Assembly: GCF_012516375.2 (NCBI RefSeq)
Contig: NZ_CP051204.2
Coordinates: forward strand, 744,001 to 808,000
From: Chitinophaga oryzae
GTDB taxonomy: Bacteria; Bacteroidota; Bacteroidia; Chitinophagales; Chitinophagaceae
Direction of reading: 5' to 3'
DNA: 64,000 nt
The notes below the pieces were generated by a model, which worked only from the letters and a program-made list of their open reading frames with translations, did no database searches and was not told the origin of the DNA. Position 1 is the first letter of the stretch, and each line of letters begins with the position of its first letter. Positions 53,229 through 62,722 of the stretch are shown here, piece by piece. The position numbers and the translations under genes are program-made.

Positions 53229-54413
53229 ATGAAGATGAAATCTCCTGTCAGCTATATACTGCCCCTGTTGATGATAATACTGTTGATGACTGCCGCCTGC
53301 CGGAAAGACCTGCCACAGCTGAATGAACCGCAGGACTACGTCAGCGCCAATTTCAACGAAGTGTTCGATGCCTTCTGGACCGGCATGAACAATAATTATG
53401 TTTTCTGGGATATTGATACGGTCGACTGGGACCGGGTGCACCGCACCTACAAGCCCCTCTTCGCCCAACTGAATATCAATGACTCCAACGATGTCCGTAA
53501 GGCCTATACTTATTTTAAGCAGATGACGGCCGGGCTGGTGGATTCCCATTACAATATTGACTTTGCAGACACCTGGCTGGCAGACTCCAATTCCGTGAAC
53601 CCGGCCTACCAGCGGAAGCGTGCTAGCGCTGGCTATCATCCCCGCATCAGCATCTTCCATTTCTATGATACCATTCCCAGGCACTATCTCAGTGCCGGCC
53701 GCCGCGGGTTTACCAATACGCCCGACGGCCGCCAGTATGTGGCCGTTTCCGGTACCATCAATCAGAATATCCTGTACCTGTACTTCAGCGGGTTCAACCT
53801 TAAAACGCTTTTCAATACCGACACCATGAACGGTGTAAAACGGGTGGAGCAGTATTTTTTTGATAATCTGGCCCAGCGCAACGATCTGAAAGGCATCATC
53901 ATCGACGTGCGGGGCAACGGCGGCGGCAGTCTGGACGATCTGAACTTCCTGCTGGGAAAAATGGTGACCCAGCCGGTCCATTTCGGTTATACCCGCTCCA
54001 AGCTGGGCAACGGAAGGCTGGACTACACTCCATGGGCGCCCGCCTATGTGACGCCGCAGACCGGGGCCAAAGCTATCACCGTCCCTATTGTGATGCTGGC
54101 AGATGCATGGTCGGTCAGCATGGCGGAAATAACCACCATGGCCGTAAAAGCCCTGCCCAACGGGCATTTTGTGGGAGAGCGCACCTGGGGCGCCAACGGG
54201 CCGCTGACAGGTAATAAATTTTATAACGGCGGCCAGTTCGGCACCGGCTGGCTCAACCTGGTATATACCTCTTCCCTTGTGTTCAAATACATCGACGGAA
54301 ATGTGTATGAGGGAGTTGGATTTTCCCCGGACAGGGCCGTGCCGTACAATCCGGCGGCACTGCGCGCCGGCCGCGACCTGCAACTGGAGGCAGCCCTGAG
54401 CCTGATTCGTTAG
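53229..54413 (+). CDS. S41-family peptidase lipoprotein (C-terminal processing protease-like)
   Basis: From ATG 53229 the product has a lipoprotein signal (lipobox LMTAAC), an N-terminal helical region, and a tail-specific protease domain. The domain has GIIIDVRGNGGGSLDD and the nucleophile region DAWSVSMAEI, followed by VGERTWGANGP. No clear PDZ domain is seen. Likely a periplasm-facing or surface peptidase. An in-frame start at 53196 overlaps the previous gene and is not preferred. Confidence 0.88.
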   Translation: MKMKSPVSYILPLLMIILLMTAACRKDLPQLNEPQDYVSANFNEVFDAFWTGMNNNYVFWDIDTVDWDRVHRTYKPLFAQLNINDSNDVRKAYTYFKQMTAGLVDSHYNIDFADTWLADSNSVNPAYQRKRASAGYHPRISIFHFYDTIPRHYLSAGRRGFTNTPDGRQYVAVSGTINQNILYLYFSGFNLKTLFNTDTMNGVKRVEQYFFDNLAQRNDLKGIIIDVRGNGGGSLDDLNFLLGKMVTQPVHFGYTRSKLGNGRLDYTPWAPAYVTPQTGAKAITVPIVMLADAWSVSMAEITTMAVKALPNGHFVGERTWGANGPLTGNKFYNGGQFGTGWLNLVYTSSLVFKYIDGNVYEGVGFSPDRAVPYNPAALRAGRDLQLEAALSLIR

Positions 54414-54458
54414 TTATCGAATATTGCTTAATATTGATAAACTAAAAAAAGAAGGCCC

Positions 54459-55235
54459 ATGTACCAGACATTAACCACGCAACTGGATAATAATATTCTG
54501 ATCGTGACGATCAACCGCCCGGAAAAGATGAACGCCCTCAACCAGCGGATGATGGGAGAACTGGGCCTGGTGATCGACGAAATTTACCGGAACAAAGACA
54601 TCAAAGCGGCCGTTCTCACCGGCTCCGGCGAGAAAGCCTTTGTAGCCGGTGCTGACATCAGCGAATTCCTGACCCTCTCCCCCAAACAGGGCGAAGAGCT
54701 GGCCAAAAGCGGCCATGTGGTGTTTCAGCGGATAGAATGCTCTCCTAAGCCTATCATAGCAGCTGTCAACGGCTTTGCGCTGGGCGGCGGCTGCGAACTG
54801 GCCATGGCCTGCCATTTCCGTATCGCCAGCGAAAACGCCAGATTCGGCCAGCCAGAGGTGAACCTGGGCCTGATCCCCGGCTATGGCGGCACCCAGCGGC
54901 TTACCCAGCTGATTGGCAAAGGAAAGGCCACAGAGCTGATGATGACGGGAGACATGCTCACTGCCGCAGAGGCCCTGGCATGGGGGCTGGTAAACCATGT
55001 GGTGAAGCTGGAAGAGCTACTGCCCAAAGCCATCGCCATCCTGCAGAAAATACAGACCAAAGCCCCGCTGGCCGTGGCCCGCGTGGTGAAATGCGTAAAC
55101 GCCGCCCTGGATAAGGATGTAGACGGCTGGGAAACCGAAATACGGGAATTTGCCGCCTGTTTCGCTACCAAAGACCTGCAGGAGGGCGCCGAAGCTTTTA
55201 TTCAGAAAAGACAGGCAAATTTTAAGGGCGAATAA
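54459..55235 (+). CDS. Enoyl-CoA hydratase/isomerase (crotonase family)
   Basis: The 258-residue crotonase fold has the oxyanion-hole motifs GADISEF and NGFALGGGCELAMACHFRIAS, and the catalytic Glu positions in PEVNLGLIPGYGGTQRL. It probably hydrates enoyl-CoA in beta-oxidation or a related pathway. Complete, followed after 48 bp by fumC with its own promoter box. Confidence 0.93.
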   Translation: MYQTLTTQLDNNILIVTINRPEKMNALNQRMMGELGLVIDEIYRNKDIKAAVLTGSGEKAFVAGADISEFLTLSPKQGEELAKSGHVVFQRIECSPKPIIAAVNGFALGGGCELAMACHFRIASENARFGQPEVNLGLIPGYGGTQRLTQLIGKGKATELMMTGDMLTAAEALAWGLVNHVVKLEELLPKAIAILQKIQTKAPLAVARVVKCVNAALDKDVDGWETEIREFAACFATKDLQEGAEAFIQKRQANFKGE

Positions 55236-55248
55236 TAGCAGAACGCTT

Positions 55249-55256
55249 TACTTTTG
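55249..55256 (+). promoter_or_regulatory. -7 promoter box TACTTTTG for fumC
   Basis: TACTTTTG matches TAnnTTTG, 27 bp before the fumC ATG at 55284. Confidence 0.5.
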
Positions 55257-55283
55257 CTGCATTAATTCATAAAAGCTTAAGCC

Positions 55284-56684
55284 ATGGAATTTAGAATAGA
55301 GAAAGACACAATGGGTGAAGTACAGGTGCCTGTAAACGCCTATTACGGTGCTCAAACACAGCGCTCCATTGAGAATTTCAAGATCGCCCAGGACATCAAC
55401 AGAATGCCTAAAGAAATCATCAGGGCATTTGCTTACCTGAAGAAAGCGGCAGCACTCACCAACCTGGACGCAGGCGTACTGCCCAAAGAAAAAAGCGATC
55501 TGATTGGCCAGGTGTGCGATGAAATACTGGAAGGTAAACTGGACAACGAGTTCCCGCTGGTAGTATGGCAAACAGGTTCCGGTACCCAGTCCAACATGAA
55601 CGTGAACGAAGTGGTGGCTTACCGCGCGCACGTTATCCACGGTGGCCAGCTCACCGATAAAGACAAGTTCGTGCACCCGAACGACGACGTGAACAAATCA
55701 CAATCCTCCAACGATACCTTCCCTACCGCTATGCACATCGCGGCGTACAAAATGCTGGTGGAAACAACCATCCCCGGTATTAAAAAACTGCGCGACACGC
55801 TGGCTAAAAAAGCAGAAGCTTTCAAACATGTGGTGAAAATCGGCCGCACCCACTTCATGGATGCTACACCGCTCACCCTCGGACAGGAAATCAGCGGCTA
55901 TGTGGCCCAGCTCGACCACGGGCTGAGAGCCATCAACAACGCGCTGCCTCACCTGAGTGAACTGGCCCTCGGCGGTACCGCCGTAGGTACCGGTATCAAT
56001 ACCCCCAAAGGTTATTCCGAAAACGTAGCGGCGCACATCGCCAAACTGACCGGACTGCCTTTCGTGACTGCTCCCAACAAATTTGAAGCGCTGGCTGCCC
56101 ACGACGCCATCGTGGAAGCCCACGGCGCCCTCAAAACAGTAGCAGTAAGCCTGATGAAAATCGCCAACGACGTGCGTATGCTGAGCTCCGGCCCCCGCGC
56201 AGGCATCGGCGAAATCCACATCCCGGACAACGAGCCCGGATCTTCCATCATGCCCGGTAAAGTAAACCCCACCCAATGTGAAGCCCTCACCATGATCGCT
56301 GCACAAGTAATGGGTAACGACGTAGCTATCTCCGTAGGCGGCGCCAACGGGCACTTTGAACTCAACGTGTTCAAACCGGTGATGATCTATAACTTCCTGC
56401 ACTCCGCCCGCCTCATCGGCGAAGGCTGCGTGAGCTTCAACGACAAATGCGCTGAAGGCATCGAACCGATCGAAGCCAACATCCGCAAACACGTGGAAAA
56501 CTCCCTGATGCTGGTGACTGCCCTCAATACCAAAATTGGTTATTACAAAGCGGCAGAAATCGCACAGAAAGCACATAAAGAAGGTACCACACTGAAGGAA
56601 ATGGCAGTGAAACTGGGCTACGTAACTCCCGAACAATTCGACGAGTGGGTAGTTCCCGGTAACATGGTCGGCGACATTAAATAA
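55284..56684 (+). CDS. fumC: Class II fumarate hydratase
   Basis: Converts fumarate to malate in the TCA cycle. The 466-residue protein carries the superfamily signature [15 protein letters not shown], the substrate-binding [14 protein letters not shown] and [11 protein letters not shown]. Normal length. Downstream lies the second GTAATTC-type inverted repeat. Confidence 0.97.
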   Translation: MEFRIEKDTMGEVQVPVNAYYGAQTQRSIENFKIAQDINRMPKEIIRAFAYLKKAAALTNLDAGVLPKEKSDLIGQVCDEILEGKLDNEFPLVVWQTGSGTQSNMNVNEVVAYRAHVIHGGQLTDKDKFVHPNDDVNKSQSSNDTFPTAMHIAAYKMLVETTIPGIKKLRDTLAKKAEAFKHVVKIGRTHFMDATPLTLGQEISGYVAQLDHGLRAINNALPHLSELALGGTAVGTGINTPKGYSENVAAHIAKLTGLPFVTAPNKFEALAAHDAIVEAHGALKTVAVSLMKIANDVRMLSSGPRAGIGEIHIPDNEPGSSIMPGKVNPTQCEALTMIAAQVMGNDVAISVGGANGHFELNVFKPVMIYNFLHSARLIGEGCVSFNDKCAEGIEPIEANIRKHVENSLMLVTALNTKIGYYKAAEIAQKAHKEGTTLKEMAVKLGYVTPEQFDEWVVPGNMVGDIK

Positions 56685-56685
56685 T

Positions 56686-56800
56686 AATTGCGAATTACGG
56701 ATTGCGAATTACGAATTAGGGGCTGTCCTGGGCCCATCCATGAATGGCCTGTCTGATGACGAATTCCCAATTCGTAATTCGTAATTCGTAATCCGTAATT
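56686..56800. repeat. Second GTAATTC-unit inverted repeat
   Basis: The left arm (56686-56717, ATTACG/ATTGCG units) and right arm (56769-56800, GTAATTC units ending GTAATCCGTAATT) are complementary with few mismatches and flank a 51-bp non-repeated middle. The right arm ends one base before the D-lactate dehydrogenase ATG, so it forms that gene's leader. Related to 49174-49275 in unit and layout but with a different middle. Confidence 0.78.
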
Positions 56801-56801
56801 T

Positions 56802-57797
56802 ATGAATATCCTTTTCTTCAGTACCCAGCCCTACGACATTACTTATTTTAATCAGGCTAACCCTGGTAATACGCATCACTTCCGCTTCCTGGAATACCCG
56901 CTCAACGAAGACAATACCGCGCTGATCAAAGATGAAACTGCCGTCTGCATTTTTGTGAACGATAAAGCCGATGCTGCCGTCATCCGACTGCTGAAGGAAA
57001 AAGGCATCAGGCTGATCGCGCTCCGCTGCGCCGGCTTCAACAACGTAGACCTCAAAGCCGCAGCAGAAGCAGGCATCAGGGTCGTACGCGTACCGGCCTA
57101 TTCTCCGCACGCGGTAGCCGAACATGCGGTTGCATTGCTGCTGGCGCTAAACAGGAAGTTATATAAATCGTATAACCGTGTACGTGATAATAACTTTACA
57201 TTAAGCGGACTGGAAGGGTTTGATGTGTATGGAAAAACAGTAGGCGTCATCGGTACCGGTAATATCGGCGCAGTATTCTGCCGTATCATGCTGGGCTTCG
57301 GCTGCAAAGTACTGGCACATGATGTTTACAACAACAAAGACCTGATGGAAGCCGGCGTGACCTATGTATCACCGGAGGCCATCATGGAGCAATCGGATAT
57401 TATCTCCCTGCATTGCCCGCTGACACAGGATACCAGGCATCTCATCAACGCACATACGATTCACCGGATGAAACGCGGCGTTATGCTGATCAATACCAGC
57501 CGTGGCGGTTTGATAGATACCAAAGCCGTGGTGGAAGCGCTGAAAGACGGCCATATCGGTGCGCTCGGCATCGATGTGTATGAACAGGAAGAACAACTCT
57601 TCTTCCAGAATTTCTCCGGCACTATTATCCAGGACGATGTGCTTTCGCGCCTCACTACTTTTCCCAACGTGCTCGTAACAGCGCATCAGGGATTCTTTAC
57701 CAGGGAAGCGCTCACGCAGATCGCGGAAACAACGCTGGCTAATATCACCGCCTTCGGAAAAAATGAAATCCTCAAAAATGAAATAACCCAGGGCTGA
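56802..57797 (+). CDS. ldhA: D-lactate dehydrogenase (2-hydroxyacid dehydrogenase)
   Basis: The NAD-dependent enzyme has 331 residues. The Rossmann motif is GVIGTGNIGAVF, then the signature LHCPLTQDTRHLIN, the catalytic Arg in NTSRGGLIDT, and Glu/His in FFTREALTQIAETTL and TAHQGF. It reduces pyruvate to D-lactate or acts on related acids. Its stop codon lies in a hairpin shared with the convergent permease. Confidence 0.93.
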   Translation: MNILFFSTQPYDITYFNQANPGNTHHFRFLEYPLNEDNTALIKDETAVCIFVNDKADAAVIRLLKEKGIRLIALRCAGFNNVDLKAAAEAGIRVVRVPAYSPHAVAEHAVALLLALNRKLYKSYNRVRDNNFTLSGLEGFDVYGKTVGVIGTGNIGAVFCRIMLGFGCKVLAHDVYNNKDLMEAGVTYVSPEAIMEQSDIISLHCPLTQDTRHLINAHTIHRMKRGVMLINTSRGGLIDTKAVVEALKDGHIGALGIDVYEQEEQLFFQNFSGTIIQDDVLSRLTTFPNVLVTAHQGFFTREALTQIAETTLANITAFGKNEILKNEITQG

Positions 57798-57857
57798 AGC
57801 CCTGGGCTACTCTCGCTTCAAAACAGCTAAAATAACGTAGCCCTGGCGTTAACCCAG
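57787..57857. terminator. Double hairpin between convergent genes
   Basis: CCCAGGGCT (57787-57795) pairs with AGCCCTGGG (57798-57806). A second CCTGG/CCAGG hairpin lies at 57842-57857, and GGGCTAC / GTAGCCC can join the two. There is no T-run. It overlaps the ldhA stop and the end of the permease gene. Confidence 0.6.
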
Positions 57858-58760
57858 GAGCCCGATAAGCGTACGGAGACTAAGCAGTATTATTAACGTG
57901 CCCACCAGTATCATCAGGGGCTTGCGTTTGATTTTACGTACCAGTAAAGCGGCAAACGGGGAGGCGATCACACCTCCGGTAACGAGTCCGATGATCACCT
58001 GCCAGCTGCTGATGCCGGTGAAGAACAGGAAGGTAATGGCGCTGGAAAGGGAAATGAAAAACTCTGCGGCATTGACGGAGCCGATGGTATAGTGTACCGC
58101 GCGGCCTTTACTGAGCAAGGTGGCGGTCACGATCGGGCCCCATCCGCCGCCGCCGACAGCGTCCATAAACCCGCCGGCGAAGGCCAGCGGCGCAAGCCTT
58201 TTGGTCCTGGCTTTACGCTGATGACGCCGGAATGCTTTCCGGATAACGATAACGCCCAGTACCAGCAGGTATACGCTGATATAGGGTTTGATAAGATCTC
58301 CATTGATCCGGTCGGCCAGCAGGTAAGCGCCGGTGATGGCGCCTGTCATTCCGGGTATCAGTAAACACAGGAACAGCTTTTTGTTGACATTCCCGAGTTT
58401 AAAATGTGAAAAGCCGGATGCGCCGGTGGTAAAGACTTCCGCCACATGTACACTGGCGCTGCTCACAGCAGGCGATACGCCCATGCCCAGTAATAAAGAA
58501 GATGAGGTAGCGCCATAGGCCATGCCCAGTGCGCCATCCACCAACTGGGCGCACAGGCCGGCCGCGATATAGAAAAGTATTTCAGTGGTAAAAACAGTGC
58601 CCAGGAAGTCGTGAACTTTCACTTGCGTGGCTTCCGGTGTGAGGTAAGGAAAAAGCAGCACCAGCAGGGCTATAGTAACGACCGCCGTTCCTGCGGTATG
58701 CCACCATTGCCATTTACGGCCCTGTTGTTTTACGGAAAGTGTACTGATCGATGTTTCCAT
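57849..58760 (-). CDS. TauE/SafE-family membrane permease
   Basis: A 303-residue polytopic protein with about eight membrane helices and the family block LVDGALGMAYGATSSSLLLGMGVSPAVSSASVH, split in two halves with a second FMDAVGGGGWGPIV. TauE/SafE proteins are linked to export of sulfite and other sulfur anions. It starts 23 bp after the TonB receptor stop, so the two are co-transcribed. Confidence 0.9.
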   Translation of the reverse strand: METSISTLSVKQQGRKWQWWHTAGTAVVTIALLVLLFPYLTPEATQVKVHDFLGTVFTTEILFYIAAGLCAQLVDGALGMAYGATSSSLLLGMGVSPAVSSASVHVAEVFTTGASGFSHFKLGNVNKKLFLCLLIPGMTGAITGAYLLADRINGDLIKPYISVYLLVLGVIVIRKAFRRHQRKARTKRLAPLAFAGGFMDAVGGGGWGPIVTATLLSKGRAVHYTIGSVNAAEFFISLSSAITFLFFTGISSWQVIIGLVTGGVIASPFAALLVRKIKRKPLMILVGTLIILLSLRTLIGLLG

Positions 58761-58783
58761 GCTGGTGCTTTTTAAATCGTTAA

Positions 58784-61645
58784 CTATTTTTTGAACACGT
58801 TGTCATAGGTGATGGTGAGGTAGTACAAACCACGGATGGTAGGCCCGCCAACATACTGGAAGTACGCTGTATTCAGCAGATTGGAGGCGCCCAGTTTGAA
58901 AGATGTTTTGATCTTCGGCACCCGGTAGGTGACCTGCGCGTCTACGGTGCTGTATGCCGGCACGTCAGCATTGCCGAAGAGGTTCTGCCAGTAGAAAGTA
59001 TCCTGCCAGTGCCATACAACGTTGAAGCCTATATTTTTAAAGAGGTTACGGTTGCCGACACTGATGTTGGTAAACCACTGCGGGGTGTTGAAACCTGGTA
59101 CCAGCGCATCGTCTTTGGTTTTATCCTGCGTCAGCCTGTTGAAGTTCACATTACCGCTCACCGTGTAATTTTTGTAAATGTCGTACGTAACCGCGGCGGC
59201 GAAGCCGTAGTTGTTAACCGTAGATTTGCTGTTGGCCCATACACGGTAGCGGTTCTGCAACGATTTGTCGAGCATTTGGTTCAGCACTGCGGCATCCGGT
59301 GAATTGACATTGCCGGTTTGCGGTACTACGGCTTCAATCTGGCCGATAAAGTTTTTATAGGAGCTGTAATAACCATCGAGGTCGATGAACAGCTTATTGT
59401 CCAGCAGTACGGCTTTATACCCTGCTTCGAAGGAAGTGATTTCTTCCGGCACGATGGGCTCGAGGTTGGCAACTTTCAGCACACCGGCGTTTTTGGCGGC
59501 GGCAGCTTCTTTGCTGATATGTTCCGCATTAATGGTTTTGTTGACCGCTACGTTGAAAGCGTCTACGGAAGTAGTGAGATAAGAGTTTTTAAAGTAGCCC
59601 AGCCCCTCTTCGATAAAGGCGAGGCCGCCTACACGCCGCACCTGCCCGTTGTTCACGAAAGAGAAGGCTTCAAACAGAGAGGGGAAGCGGAAGCCGTTTT
59701 GCCAGGACACCCGGAAATTGTGTTTGTCTTTTACGGTATATACAGCGGCGATACGGGGATTTACCTTGCCGGTGAACTGTTCGTTTTTATCGTAGCGCAG
59801 GGAGCCGGTCAGCTTCAGCGCATCATGGAAGAAGGACTTGCTGATTTGTGCGAAGCCGCCCACTTTGCCGTACCAGATATGTTTACCGCCTTCCTGGTTG
59901 CGTTTGTCGAGCGGCAGTGTGAAATCCACGAAGTTGTTGCCGTCGGGGATGATCTCGTAGGTGCGGTAATCGGCGCCTACCAGCACATCTGCGAAGTGGA
60001 TGTATTTGCGCAGGTTCCAGGTGCCTTCTGTGTGATAGAAGCGGCTCATTTGTTTGAGCGCGGCGCCGCCGCTGGTGTTTGCGGGGTTTTTGGAAGTGGG
60101 GTAAATATCCCAGTCGTTGATGGTTTTGATTTTATCGCGCTGCGCTTCAAAGGCGGCGGTGCCGGGTTCAAAGCGGCCGGCGTCTGCGAAGGCGCGTGCG
60201 GCTTTATGCGCGGCCACCAGGTCTGCCCCCTGTGTCAGGGCGTTGTTGAGACCGGTGGTATAATCTTTCTGCCATGTTTTATCCGACTTGAAAGACTTCT
60301 CCAGGTTGTCCGCCAGCGGGTTCATGTTGTAGGATTTACCGGTATTCTCGATAGAAATGTAAGAGCGTACGGTGAAATCGGGGTGTGTTATTTCCAGTTT
60401 GTGGTTGGAAACGGTGACGCCTCTGAGGCCGATGCGGTTGCCGCGTTGAAAGAAGCCGTCCATCTGCCCCCAGCGGGAGGCGAGGGATATTTCAATTTTG
60501 TTGGGCAGCCGGAAATTGAGGGAGCCGTCTATTTTGGTATTGCGTACGGTGTAGTCGCCTACGAGGTCTTTCTCCCAGTAGCCGGTACGGTGCACGGTAT
60601 AGGCGCGGCCATCTTTGTCGGTGATGGAGATGTTGCCCTGGTCGGCATATTTGTTCCAGTTGTCGGCGGCGATATTGTTTTCACCGCTGAGCTGCGGAAA
60701 GTCGGGGTTGATCTTGCTTTGCGGGGTGAAGTCATCGTGACTGTCAGCGTACCAGTCGGTGCCCTGCATGTAACTGGCATTGATTTTCCAGGCGAACCAT
60801 TTGGTGTATGCCTGGGCGTAGCGTATGGCCGTTTCTGTGAGTGGCTTGGGGCTGCTGCCTTTGCCATCGAAATGATTGAACGCTATTTTCTGATATACGC
60901 TGACCCCCTGGTAATCGAACGGGTTTTTAGTGACGAGGTTAGACATGCCGTTGATGGCGTTCATGCCATACAGAGCGGAAGATGCGCCGGGGGTGACTTC
61001 CACGCTCTGTATGTCCAGCTCCGTAGGGCCGATAGCGTTACCCAGGGGAACGCCGAGGGTAGCCGCCTGGTTGTCCACGCCGTCTACCAGCTGCATGAAG
61101 CGGAAGTTGTTGGGCACGTTAAAACCGCGGGTGTTGAATACTTTGAAGGTGAGGCCGGCGGTGGTCATCTGTACGCCTTTAAGGTTGCCCAGTGCGTCGT
61201 AGAAGGTAGATGACGGTGTTTCCTTCAGCGCACGGATATCGAGTTTTTCGATGGCCACCGGTGAGCGCAGCAGTTTTTCCTGCTGGCGGGAGGCGGATAC
61301 CACCACTTCGTTGACCAGCAGTGACTGGGTGAAGAGTTGTATGGCTACTTTGCTGTTGCTGTTTTTTACCTCGAACTCCTGTGGCTGATAGCCAATCAGG
61401 CGGATCACCAGTTTCAGGGGGAAACGCGTGTTGGTGGTCAGCTGAAAACGGCCCGTGCTGTCGGTAGTAGTGCCGAACGACGTGCCTTTTATCTGTACAG
61501 AAGCGCCTGGCAGGCCGGCGCTGCGATCGTCCGTGATTTTGCCTTCGATGACGTAAGAGCCGTTGAGTTGTGCCTTTGATAGGGTTGGTGTGAATACCAG
61601 TGCCAAAATGAGGATTTTGGCCAGTATTGGTAAGAACTTTTGCAT
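58784..61645 (-). CDS. TonB-dependent receptor with N-terminal carboxypeptidase-regulatory-like domain
   Basis: From the ATG at 61645 the product has 953 residues: signal peptide (ending SKAQ), a CarboxypepD_reg-like beta domain (YVIEGKITDDRSAGLPGASV), a plug domain (VASRQQEKLLRSP region to TPGASSALYGMNAINGM) and a long 22-stranded barrel ending in an aromatic C-terminus (YDNVFKK). No SusD partner is present. The adjacent TauE/SafE permease suggests uptake of a sulfur-containing ligand; that is inference. An in-frame extension to 61738 lacks a signal peptide and is rejected. Confidence 0.95.
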   Translation of the reverse strand: MQKFLPILAKILILALVFTPTLSKAQLNGSYVIEGKITDDRSAGLPGASVQIKGTSFGTTTDSTGRFQLTTNTRFPLKLVIRLIGYQPQEFEVKNSNSKVAIQLFTQSLLVNEVVVSASRQQEKLLRSPVAIEKLDIRALKETPSSTFYDALGNLKGVQMTTAGLTFKVFNTRGFNVPNNFRFMQLVDGVDNQAATLGVPLGNAIGPTELDIQSVEVTPGASSALYGMNAINGMSNLVTKNPFDYQGVSVYQKIAFNHFDGKGSSPKPLTETAIRYAQAYTKWFAWKINASYMQGTDWYADSHDDFTPQSKINPDFPQLSGENNIAADNWNKYADQGNISITDKDGRAYTVHRTGYWEKDLVGDYTVRNTKIDGSLNFRLPNKIEISLASRWGQMDGFFQRGNRIGLRGVTVSNHKLEITHPDFTVRSYISIENTGKSYNMNPLADNLEKSFKSDKTWQKDYTTGLNNALTQGADLVAAHKAARAFADAGRFEPGTAAFEAQRDKIKTINDWDIYPTSKNPANTSGGAALKQMSRFYHTEGTWNLRKYIHFADVLVGADYRTYEIIPDGNNFVDFTLPLDKRNQEGGKHIWYGKVGGFAQISKSFFHDALKLTGSLRYDKNEQFTGKVNPRIAAVYTVKDKHNFRVSWQNGFRFPSLFEAFSFVNNGQVRRVGGLAFIEEGLGYFKNSYLTTSVDAFNVAVNKTINAEHISKEAAAAKNAGVLKVANLEPIVPEEITSFEAGYKAVLLDNKLFIDLDGYYSSYKNFIGQIEAVVPQTGNVNSPDAAVLNQMLDKSLQNRYRVWANSKSTVNNYGFAAAVTYDIYKNYTVSGNVNFNRLTQDKTKDDALVPGFNTPQWFTNISVGNRNLFKNIGFNVVWHWQDTFYWQNLFGNADVPAYSTVDAQVTYRVPKIKTSFKLGASNLLNTAYFQYVGGPTIRGLYYLTITYDNVFKK

Positions 61646-61779
61646 GATGTGGTAAAAGTTATAACATTTATATAGATCCTGAATGGTGATAAAAATGGTA
61701 GGGAGCGCCGGAAAGCCGCGATGTAAAAGCCTCAACATCGATGTAACAACATGGTGTGTACAGTTTTTAAAGCCATATA

Positions 61780-61798
61780 GTCTATAGAATTAGTAGAC
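61780..61798. promoter_or_regulatory. Inverted repeat upstream of the TonB receptor gene
   Basis: GTCTA-N9-TAGAC with AT-rich centre, 135 bp before the receptor ATG. A plausible regulator site for the receptor/permease operon. Confidence 0.4.
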
Positions 61799-61920
61799 AA
61801 ATATAAAATGAGCTTTGTTCATTTCAAAGCAGAGAAAAAAAATAAATTACAAGAGGTTGATAATGAAGGGGTATGATTTCGAGATTTTGGGATTCTTTGT
61901 TTACAGGACTATTGGGAGTG

Positions 61921-61968
61921 AATTAAAAAGTGAGGGATTTCCCGATCCGAAAATCAAAAAATCCCTCA
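61921..61968 (-). terminator. Terminator of the lspA transcript
   Basis: Perfect 10-bp stem TGAGGGATTT (61931-61940) / AAATCCCTCA (61959-61968) over an 18-nt loop. Read leftward it is followed by CTTTTTAATT. Confidence 0.75.
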
Positions 61969-62011
61969 AAAAATATCTAAATAACAAAATATCCAAATAA
62001 CTAAATCTCTG

Positions 62012-62659
62012 TTAGATCTCCGCGTGGCTGGCGGCTTTCTCCTGTTGGGCGGCGGTATGCCGGGCAAAGAACCGTTTCTGGAACAGCAGGATAGTGATCA
62101 CGCCAACTGAGATGGCGGCGTCGGCGATGTTAAATACCGGGCGGAAAAACACAAAGTAATCACCACCTTTAAAGGGAATCCAGCTGGGCAGGTAACCTTC
62201 ATAGATGGGGAAGTACAGCATATCCACCACGCGGCCGTGAAGGAAACTGCCGTAACCACCGCCGGGAGGCATGAACTGTGCTACTTCGTAGCCGATACTG
62301 TCGTTGAAGATAAGCCCGTAGAACATGCTATCTATCAGGTTGCCGGCCGCACCGGCCAGGATCAGGGAGCCACAGATCAGTAAACCTGTGCTGTATTTTT
62401 CCCGGATAAGCTTTTTCATGTAGATGAAGCCGGCCACCACTGCTACCAACCGGAAGGTGGTCAGCAGGATTTTGCCGAAGTCGCCGCCAAATTTGAGACC
62501 GTAGGCCATCCCTTCATTTTCAATGAAGTGGATACGGAACCAGTTGGGGAAAATGATGAACTCCTGCTGCATGAACATGTGCGTCTTGATCCAGAATTTC
62601 AGCGTCTGATCAATAACCAGGATAAGGATAACAATAAAAACTACGTGACGATATTTCAA
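62012..62659 (-). CDS. lspA: Lipoprotein signal peptidase (signal peptidase II)
   Basis: The 215-residue inner-membrane aspartic protease has four membrane helices. The catalytic Asp motifs are GNLIDS and FNIADAAIS, with the conserved VIDQTLKFWI at the N-terminus and an Asn-rich FIENEGMAYG. It cleaves prolipoproteins at the lipobox Cys. A longer periplasmic loop than in E. coli (SIGYEVAQFMPPGGGYGSF) is typical of Bacteroidota. It follows murF-alr by 63 bp. Confidence 0.95.
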   Translation of the reverse strand: MKYRHVVFIVILILVIDQTLKFWIKTHMFMQQEFIIFPNWFRIHFIENEGMAYGLKFGGDFGKILLTTFRLVAVVAGFIYMKKLIREKYSTGLLICGSLILAGAAGNLIDSMFYGLIFNDSIGYEVAQFMPPGGGYGSFLHGRVVDMLYFPIYEGYLPSWIPFKGGDYFVFFRPVFNIADAAISVGVITILLFQKRFFARHTAAQQEKAASHAEI

Positions 62660-62722
62660 TTGATATTAAAATTTTATCAAAAATAACAGATTATTTCAAA
62701 GTCCGAAACCTGCAATATATCA

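Larger units (their letters stand above)
61646..62011. other. Intergenic region with palindrome and terminator
   Basis: About 365 bp between the TonB receptor start and the lspA stop. It holds the receptor leader (with a CGATGT/ACATCG hairpin near 61708-61740 on the minus strand), a 19-bp inverted repeat at 61780-61798 and the lspA terminator at 61921-61968. A 61-codon open frame at 61815-62000 is Lys-rich, overlaps the terminator stem and is discounted. Confidence 0.5.

Noticed and set aside
59318..61213. A 631-codon open frame opposite the TonB receptor gene
   Set aside because: It lies wholly inside a well-supported receptor gene on the other strand and has no family features. Long antisense frames are common in this GC-richer part.
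61646..61740. Possible riboswitch in the leader of the TonB receptor
   Set aside because: A short hairpin is present, but I could not match it to the conserved core of cobalamin, SAM or TPP riboswitches.
61815..62000. A 61-codon Lys-rich frame before lspA
   Set aside because: It overlaps the stem of the lspA terminator, has no homologous look and is explained by A/T-rich spacer.
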